DNA from: Roseburia zhanii
GTDB taxonomy: Bacteria > Bacillota > Clostridia > Lachnospirales > Lachnospiraceae
DNA length: 10,708 nucleotides
Direction of reading: 5' to 3'
NCBI RefSeq assembly: GCF_014287635.1
Contig: NZ_JACOPH010000026.1
Coordinates: 1 to 10,708, forward strand
The translations under genes and the position numbers were made by a program. The notes under the pieces were generated by a model. That model saw only the letters and a program-made list of their open reading frames with translations. It was not told where the DNA came from and did no database searches. Of the stretch, positions 7,401-10,708 are shown in pieces (within the stretch, counting starts at the first letter, position 1; every line of letters begins with the position of its first letter).

Positions 7401-9981
7401 TGAAATGACAGCAGCGGCAATGGAAAGCAAGCGTCTGGGACTATGCCAGAAGTCATTATTTGTAGTGCCGAACCATTTGACCGAGCAGTGGGCAAGTGAT
7501 TTCTTACGGTTATATCCAGGAGCAAATATCCTTGCAGCAACGAAAAAGGATTTTGAACCTGCCAACCGTAAAAAGTTCTGTTCCCGTATTGCCACAGGCG
7601 ATTATGATGCCGTTATCATCGGACATAGCCAGTTTGAAAAAATCCCATTATCGCAGGAGAGACAGGCAGCTACAATCGAAAGACAGATTGATGAGATCGA
7701 GCTTGCCATTGAACAGGCGAAAAAAGATAATGGGGAGCGTTATACCATTAAGCAGATGGAAAAATCAAGAAAAGCATTGCAGGTGCGTCTTGATAAATTA
7801 AATGACCAGAGCCGGAAAGATAATGTCGTAACCTTTGAGCAGTTGGGGGTAGACAGGCTGTTTGTGGATGAGAGCCACAATTACAAGAACCTGTTCCTTT
7901 ATACGAAAATGAGGAATGTGGCAGGTATCGCACAGACAGAAGCACAGAAGTCATCTGATATGTTTGCCAAGTGCCAGTATCTTGATGAAATCACGGGCGG
8001 CAAGGGTGTAACTTTTGCGACCGGAACGCCAATTTCCAACAGCATGACGGAGCTTTACACGAATATGCGTTATCTTCAGTATGGAACGCTCCAAAAGCTG
8101 GGACTGGGACATTTTGACGCATGGGCGGCTTCTTTTGGAGAAACACAGACCGCCATAGAGCTTGCACCGGAAGGAACCGGATACCGGGCAAAGACGAGGT
8201 TTGCAAAATTCTTTAATTTACCGGAACTGATCAGTCTTTTCAAGGAAAGTGCCGACATTCAGACACCGGATATGCTGAAACTTCCAGTGCCGGAAGCGGA
8301 GTATGAAAATGTGGTTCTAAAGCCGAGCGAGTTCCAGAAAGACATGGTAGCGTCCCTAGCGGAACGTGCCGAAGCAGTCCGGGACAGGCAGGTACAGCCT
8401 TACGAGGACAACATGCTAAAGATTACCAATGACGGAAGAAAGCTGGCGCTTGATCAGAGATTACTCAATGATATGCTGCCGGATGAGGAAAATTCCAAAG
8501 CGGCAACCTGTGTGGAGAAAGCCTATGAGATATGGGAGAACACCAAAGAGCAGAAGTCAGCACAGTTGATTTTCTGTGATCTTTCTACACCGAAAGGCGA
8601 TGGCACTTTCAATGTGTATGAGGATATAAAAAATAAGCTCATGGAAAAAGGAGTGCCGGAGAATGAGATAGCATTTATCCATGATGCCAATACAGAACTT
8701 AGAAAAGCGGAGCTGTTTGCAAAGGTAAGAAGCGGACAGGTTCGTTTTTTATTAGGTTCCACCGCCAAAATGGGAGCCGGTACGAATGTGCAGGACAGAC
8801 TGATTGCATTGCATCATCTGGATGTGCCTTGGAGACCTTCTGATATTGAACAGCAGGAGGGAAGAATCTTACGACAGGGCAACCAGAATGATAAGGTCAA
8901 GATATTTCGTTATGTTACGGAAGGTACGTTTGATAGTTACTCATGGCAGCTCATTGAGAATAAGCAGAAATTCATCGGACAGATCATGACCAGTAAATCC
9001 CCGGTGCGAAGCTGTGAGGATGTGGATGAAGCGGCACTTTCCTATGCAGAGGTCAAGGCACTTGCCACAGGCAATCCCTATATAAAAGAAAAAATGGATC
9101 TCGATATTCAGGTATCAAAGCTGAAACTGATGAAGGCAAACCATACCAGTCAGAAGTACAGGCTGGAGGATAACATCACACAGCATTATCCGCACCAGAT
9201 CGCTGTTTTTAAGGAGCGTATCGAAGGCTTTACTGCCGATATGGAAAAATATGCGAAAAATAAGCCGGAGGATAAGGAGCAGTTCTTTATGCAGGTGGGC
9301 GGAAAGCCATACACCGATAAGAAGGAAGCTGGAACTGCGATCATAGCCATGTGTAAGGAAATCAAAGGCATCAATGCCAGTGCGGATGTAGGGGAATATC
9401 TTGGATTTAAGTTGAATGTAACCTTTGATTCTTTTAACAATAAGTTTGTGATGAATGTCAAAGGTGCCATGAGCCACCCGATGGAAGTAGGCTCTGATCC
9501 GCTTGGAAATATCACAAGAATCAACAATGTACTGGAAGCCATGCCTTCACAGCTTGAGGAAGCACAGATGAAGCTATCCAATGTGAAACATCAGCTTGAA
9601 ACAGCAAAAGCAGAGGTAGACAAGCCATTTCCACAGGAAGCAGAACTTGCCGAGAAACTGGAGCGTCTGGCAGAGCTTAATTCTTTACTCAACATGGATG
9701 AAAAGGGCGATGATGCGATTGGTATGGATGATGAAGCCGCAGAACCGGAAAAACCACAGGAAACTGTGAAAACAGTGGATAACAAAAGGGACGAGGTCGC
9801 AGATATGCCAGCAAAGCAGAGTAATCTTGGGAAAACGGCTGTGGGTGGTAAGCTGTCAGACCGACCGGCAGAACGGACTTCATTGCAAGAAAAACTCGCA
9901 GCAATGAAGGCAAGGGTGTCTGGGACACCTGCAGGAAGGGATGCAGCGGATAAGACAAAGAAAAAAGAAGAAATTTTATAG
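1495..9981 (+). CDS. Giant N6-methylase / SNF2-type helicase protein of the ICE (2828 aa)
   Basis: One uninterrupted frame from GTG 1495 to TAG 9979-9981. Residues about 23-80 form an ArdC-like module ([11 protein letters not shown], then WVNKGAKGI). A helical region and a disordered Gly/Ser/Arg/Asp-rich linker (about 280-425) follow, ending near QLSLF (435-439). Two related modules lie at about 464-568 and 683-792, both containing FLKNEYG, then a DUF3849-like region (about 821-916). The N6-adenine methylase domain has [11 protein letters not shown] (1292-1302) and a variant catalytic motif NVPF (1357-1360) where NPPY/F is usual. The SNF2-type helicase has GAGKT (1964-1968), a coiled-coil insert (about 2051-2117), DESH (2125-2128), TGTPIS (2176-2181) and [10 protein letters not shown] (2453-2462). 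The tail (about 2529-2828) is charged. The cytoplasmic protein probably remodels or protects element DNA; the MTase-helicase combination recalls phage P1 DarB, which is an analogy only. The protein is intact, with no frameshift seen. Domain boundaries are by eye. Confidence 0.95.
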   Translation: MRKYDFISALAKETAAEVVKNREEWMKYLTTAARLYKYPFREQLLIYAQRPDATACASIELWNERMHCWVNKGAKGIALLDEDEAHGKRLKYVFDVSDVHAARRIGRYPELWELHGEHKEDVIKCLEQTYGATDDKKLFEERLMEIAERIAADYYEELLPDLQYMIEDSFLEGLDEQNVGIRLRETLSDSISFTLLSACGADMQEYGSEFAFDFIHEFNSMDTLAVLGDAANELAKPVLLEIGRTIRAYNRSHEQEQSQNLTQKGLANISKIDYNALKRESESGHEEYIDNNQNSVERGNSNESDIRKERGLSDPDITGGHSAGGNGNEVRNDEGDLSEGEPQGRVLSVSSERDIERTPADDPEAGRGENGEADKPDGGNRGSDRTAQGSRSDALGSKDEQHSEQSRGSGIERAGLQPVTDTPLRGDTPEPTFTQLSLFPSFEEQVGTVAAAEASMKYTMPAAFSLPQNELETILRSGGGKQHSRKRIFAKYTEGRNAEQMVDFLKNEYGQTGKGFEINGNPVSVWFDEHGMSVGYGTQARETPIVTMDWEDVESHIRSMIENGTYMSASEAFLVDTQERNRVANQIFFFLRDGMDETPEELGLKAGNYPESEAKLMELLSTHEGREQLKNILEDAANRLVSGEAELKWRHVKSPEYLLSEIADLDRERLEFPLPDAVEVAQEDFITQDEIDYALGRGSGYEHGAFRIYEYFMEGHDQKEAVAFLKNEYGIGGGSGGLPGNDDSHNEHDGKGIRLEKGSYGNPYAKVLLNWNVVEKRLRELIKEDKYLSPQGKENYKAYKEEQAEKARQRELSRLEHGQRLECKKDIEALIAEKFNGFVLPRNTADEIIDKYGIDCVEFVLANTVTHFDYDGRFSQNNKDWAKGIVAENEWQNNDLILSTHPAVLDGFTNQARRYINVLREKEKEAQETVTIDGYECIPVDQWGSEKEKYLLGNDIEDSSFYYAQVNGKTFEYDHKPERSEVEDDYINAIAEEDIDRHEAEVFSRFEGTDGIAEPDETEPQQEFSQEKSQKLSWHVVHDADDEYGNPTQWSATLSEGVFLWIDKEAEGYAIYDTADTTRPALETFSTLQEAMDWGNELAESGREAETEFTDEREQTEDELDNIDTKAARERLENGEADRQTEEMLSQVLTGDWEPVTLPSQEENKPVPDKSSAVNFHISDDRLGEGSPKEKFQRNVAAIRLLEQIEGENRYATPEEQQILSQYVGWGGLADAFDESKSNWSAEYHQLKELLSPEEYRMARESTLNAHYTSPVIIRQMYETLEKMGFSKGNVLEPSMGIGNFFGMMPDSMKESRLYGVELDSITGRIARQLYPQADVQIKGFEKTEYPNDFFDVAIGNVPFGQYKVADKQYDKNNFLIHDYFFAKTLDKVRPCGVVAFITSKGTMDKASPEVRRYLAQRADLLGAVRLPNTAFKANAGTEVTSDILFFQKRDRMVEREPDWVHLGEDADGIAMNAYFAEHPEQIVGKMEMVSGPYGMESTCGADDSRPFAEQLAKALENITGQIDTIDLDEELADDMSRQSIPADPSVKNFSYTVVDNEVYYRENSVMKPVEVSDTAKERIKGMVAIRNCTQELINMQLEEYFDVTIKEKQAELNSLYDNFSKKYGLINSQTNKRAFNQDSSYCLLCSLEKLDDEGNFKGKADMFTKRTIKRAEVVTSVDTASEALAISLAEKAKIDLDFMGELTGKDKDTLTEELRGVIFQNPLTDVWETADQYLSGNVREKLAIATTYAENHPEYAPNVQALTQVQPRELDASEIEVRIGATWIEPKYINDFMRDIFQTPEHLFRRDTIGVQFSGVTGEWNVKGKNADYGNTLVNMTYGTSRVNAYKILEDSLNLKDTRVYDTIEEDGKEKRVLNKKETMIASQKQEAIREAFKDWVFRDPERRQTLVAKYNELFNSTRPREYDGSHLKFPGMTPDIELKPHQKNAVAHVLYGDNTLLAHCVGAGKTFEMTAAAMESKRLGLCQKSLFVVPNHLTEQWASDFLRLYPGANILAATKKDFEPANRKKFCSRIATGDYDAVIIGHSQFEKIPLSQERQAATIERQIDEIELAIEQAKKDNGERYTIKQMEKSRKALQVRLDKLNDQSRKDNVVTFEQLGVDRLFVDESHNYKNLFLYTKMRNVAGIAQTEAQKSSDMFAKCQYLDEITGGKGVTFATGTPISNSMTELYTNMRYLQYGTLQKLGLGHFDAWAASFGETQTAIELAPEGTGYRAKTRFAKFFNLPELISLFKESADIQTPDMLKLPVPEAEYENVVLKPSEFQKDMVASLAERAEAVRDRQVQPYEDNMLKITNDGRKLALDQRLLNDMLPDEENSKAATCVEKAYEIWENTKEQKSAQLIFCDLSTPKGDGTFNVYEDIKNKLMEKGVPENEIAFIHDANTELRKAELFAKVRSGQVRFLLGSTAKMGAGTNVQDRLIALHHLDVPWRPSDIEQQEGRILRQGNQNDKVKIFRYVTEGTFDSYSWQLIENKQKFIGQIMTSKSPVRSCEDVDEAALSYAEVKALATGNPYIKEKMDLDIQVSKLKLMKANHTSQKYRLEDNITQHYPHQIAVFKERIEGFTADMEKYAKNKPEDKEQFFMQVGGKPYTDKKEAGTAIIAMCKEIKGINASADVGEYLGFKLNVTFDSFNNKFVMNVKGAMSHPMEVGSDPLGNITRINNVLEAMPSQLEEAQMKLSNVKHQLETAKAEVDKPFPQEAELAEKLERLAELNSLLNMDEKGDDAIGMDDEAAEPEKPQETVKTVDNKRDEVADMPAKQSNLGKTAVGGKLSDRPAERTSLQEKLAAMKARVSGTPAGRDAADKTKKKEEIL
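2384..2390 (+). promoter_or_regulatory. Possible ribosome binding site of the nested TnpV ORF
   Basis: AAAGGGG lies 8 nt upstream of ATG 2399, inside the giant coding sequence. It is purine-rich and well spaced, so internal initiation is plausible, though it is not a perfect GGAGG. Confidence 0.4.
2399..2752 (+). CDS. tnpV: TnpV-family protein nested out of frame in the giant gene
   Basis: This 117-aa ORF lies in the +1 frame relative to the giant gene, from ATG 2399 to TAA 2750-2752. It reads as a full-length TnpV-family protein (the small transposon-encoded protein known from Tn4451-type elements; function unclear): N-terminal [12 protein letters not shown], then [22 protein letters not shown], the hallmark [13 protein letters not shown] and [18 protein letters not shown]. 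Its codons look natural (many CTG, GAG, AAG, CAG), whereas the giant frame over the same bases gives a low-complexity Gly/Ser/Arg/Asp/Glu-rich segment with several CGA codons. Both frames are open throughout. Either TnpV is a genuine internal gene, or an old tnpV sequence was captured and is now translated out of frame as a linker. The family match is clear from memory of its motifs; expression is unproven. Confidence 0.65.
   Translation: MNLTYEKNGDYLIPILQADIQPEGTVTKYGMMRETYLKENHRGVYSAFLLKGTLKEHLLTIQKQAEERMEKLISQMAATEGVTEQLKEADQMLWVAKMNNIQSRAEEVVLSELVYSL
2797..2811 (+). other. QLSLF peptide, candidate sliding-clamp-binding motif
   Basis: Codons 2797-2811 of the giant gene encode Q-L-S-L-F (residues 435-439). 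This equals the bacterial beta-clamp-binding consensus QL(S/D)LF. It sits at the end of the disordered linker, where such peptides are usually accessible. Confidence 0.45.
2884..3198 (+). repeat. Protein-level repeat module A in the giant protein
   Basis: Residues about 464-568 begin [17 protein letters not shown], pass through VDFLKNEYG and end near [11 protein letters not shown]. The same order of elements recurs in module B (3541-3870). The resemblance is at protein level and seems to be an old internal duplication. Confidence 0.6.
3541..3870 (+). repeat. Protein-level repeat module B in the giant protein
   Basis: Residues about 683-792 begin [17 protein letters not shown], pass through [13 protein letters not shown] and end near [11 protein letters not shown], parallel to module A. 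Module B carries an extra Gly/Asn/Asp/His-rich stretch (about residues 735-755) after FLKNEYG. Confidence 0.6.
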
Positions 9982-10005
9982 GAAAATCTATTTTATTCCT
10001 AAGTT

Positions 10006-10042
10006 TATTCCCAACCTGTCAGCATTATTTGGGTTGGGAATA
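10006..10042. promoter_or_regulatory. Perfect 11-bp dyad after the giant gene
   Basis: TATTCCCAACC (10006-10016) and GGTTGGGAATA (10032-10042) are exact reverse complements with 15 nt between; two further G-U pairs could shorten the loop to 11 nt. No T-run follows on either strand, so it is not a classical terminator. It may be an operator or a 3'-end stabilising hairpin, 24 nt past the stop. Confidence 0.5.
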
Positions 10043-10066
10043 TTAAAAAGTGTTATAGCAGTTTAT

Positions 10067-10101
10067 GTAAGGGCAGTCCGTAGTGGCTGCCTTTTATCGT
10101 A
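10067..10101 (+). promoter_or_regulatory. Leader hairpin element, copy 2 (attenuator-like)
   Basis: AAGGGCAGTC (10069-10078) pairs with GGCTGCCTTT (10085-10094) around a 6-nt loop, with two G-U pairs; the T-run is 10092-10095. GTAAGGG (10067-10073) overlaps its start and TCGTA (10097-10101) follows, matching copy 1 at 1424-1471. The loops share GTAGTG. It ends 23 nt before ATG 10119. Confidence 0.65.
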
Positions 10102-10118
10102 CAAGATGGAGGTCGTTT

Positions 10119-10708
10119 ATGGCAGACAACAATACAGAAAAACAGCGTGTGCAGGAGCTTACGAACAAACTGGAGCAGGGATTGCAGGACTTATTCAACA
10201 GCGATAGTTACCGCAATTATCTTAGTACAATGTCAAAATTTCATAATTACAGTTTTAACAACACGCTCTTAATTGCGATGCAAAAGCCTGACGCTACGTT
10301 AGTGGCCGGATACAAGGTTTGGCAGAAAAATTTTGAGCGTCATGTAAATAAAGGGGAAAAGGCAATCCGTATCCTTGCACCTGCACCCTATAAAATCAAA
10401 GAGGAGAGGGACAAGATTGATCCGGTCACACAAGAACTTTTACTTGATAAAGACGGAAATCCGCAGAAAGAGGAAGTCGAGATAACAATTCCGGCATTCC
10501 GGGCAGTATCCGTTTTTGACCTATCTCAGACGGACGGAAAGCCGATACCGGAACTTACAGCAAAGGAGCTTCTTTCAGATGTGGAAGGCTATCAGGATAT
10601 GATTCGTGCGGTAGAAGCTATTTCGCCAGTACCGATTGAACTGGAGGAGATAGCCGGAGATTCCAAAGGCTACTATGACAGGGAAGCAAAGCGGATTGCG
10701 GTACAGGA
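10119..10708 (+). CDS. ArdC-like antirestriction / ssDNA-binding protein, 5' part
   Basis: It starts at ATG 10119 with GGAGG (10108-10112) 6 nt upstream and stays open to the window end, giving 196 residues. Residues about 13-90 are an ArdC-type ssDNA-binding N-terminal domain: YLSTMSKFHNYSFNNTLLIA, then QKPDATLVAGYKVW and VNKGEKAIRILAP. Residues about 125-140 carry the usual IPAFRAVSVFDLSQT, and the last visible residues (GYYDREAKRIAV) lead toward the zincin-like metallopeptidase part, whose HExxH site lies outside the window. ArdC proteins are known from plasmids and ICEs, where they can bind ssDNA and protect incoming DNA from restriction. It follows the giant gene after a 137-nt gap holding two hairpins, and its N-terminal block is related to that of the giant protein. 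The end is not visible, so completeness cannot be judged. Confidence 0.9.
   Translation, partial: MADNNTEKQRVQELTNKLEQGLQDLFNSDSYRNYLSTMSKFHNYSFNNTLLIAMQKPDATLVAGYKVWQKNFERHVNKGEKAIRILAPAPYKIKEERDKIDPVTQELLLDKDGNPQKEEVEITIPAFRAVSVFDLSQTDGKPIPELTAKELLSDVEGYQDMIRAVEAISPVPIELEEIAGDSKGYYDREAKRIAVQ

Noticed and set aside
9941..10207. 88-codon + strand frame across the end of the giant gene and the start of ArdC
   Set aside because: It spans both hairpins and the ArdC ribosome binding site in another frame and has no family resemblance.

Overview
The window looks like the interior of an integrative conjugative element (ICE) of the Tn1549-like type found in gut Clostridia, most likely Lachnospiraceae. 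The call rests on gene content and order: a probable topoisomerase III tail, a small conserved ORF, a giant N6-methylase/SNF2-helicase protein, and an ArdC-like antirestriction protein. All run on the + strand with strong GGAG-type ribosome binding sites. The ICE backbone is moderate in GC (27 G/C of 60 in the sampled stretch 8401-8460). The element family and host are inferred from remembered family features, not from a search.

Layout: 1-146 is the 3' end of a gene, probably type IA topoisomerase III. 215-955 is a very AT-rich cargo gene (10 G/C of 60 at 601-660) with an R-x4-H motif suggestive of a HEPN RNase fold; an 8-bp direct repeat flanks it. 1113-1409 is a 98-aa conserved-looking ICE protein of unknown function. 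1495-9981 is one uninterrupted 2828-aa protein: ArdC-like N-terminal module, disordered linker, two related repeat modules, a DUF3849-like region, an N6-adenine methylase domain, and a complete SNF2-type helicase with a charged tail. 10119-10708 is the 5' part of an ArdC-like antirestriction gene, cut by the window end.

The main observations are these. (i) A full-length TnpV-family ORF (2399-2752) lies in the +1 frame inside the giant gene, exactly where that protein turns into a disordered linker, so both frames are open over 117 codons. (ii) Each of the three backbone genes (98-aa protein, giant protein, ArdC) has a terminator-like hairpin ending 22-29 nt before its start codon, with no obvious room for a promoter between. 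The last two hairpins are copies of one element. The AT-rich cargo gene lacks one. (iii) The N-terminus of the giant protein and the neighbouring ArdC protein share an ungapped 58-residue block with 22 identities. (iv) A consensus-like sliding-clamp motif, QLSLF, follows the linker.

Together the giant methylase/helicase and ArdC suggest a block of DNA-processing and anti-restriction functions that protects or remodels element DNA around transfer. The HEPN-like cargo may be a host-defence or inter-element competition gene. These roles are inferred.
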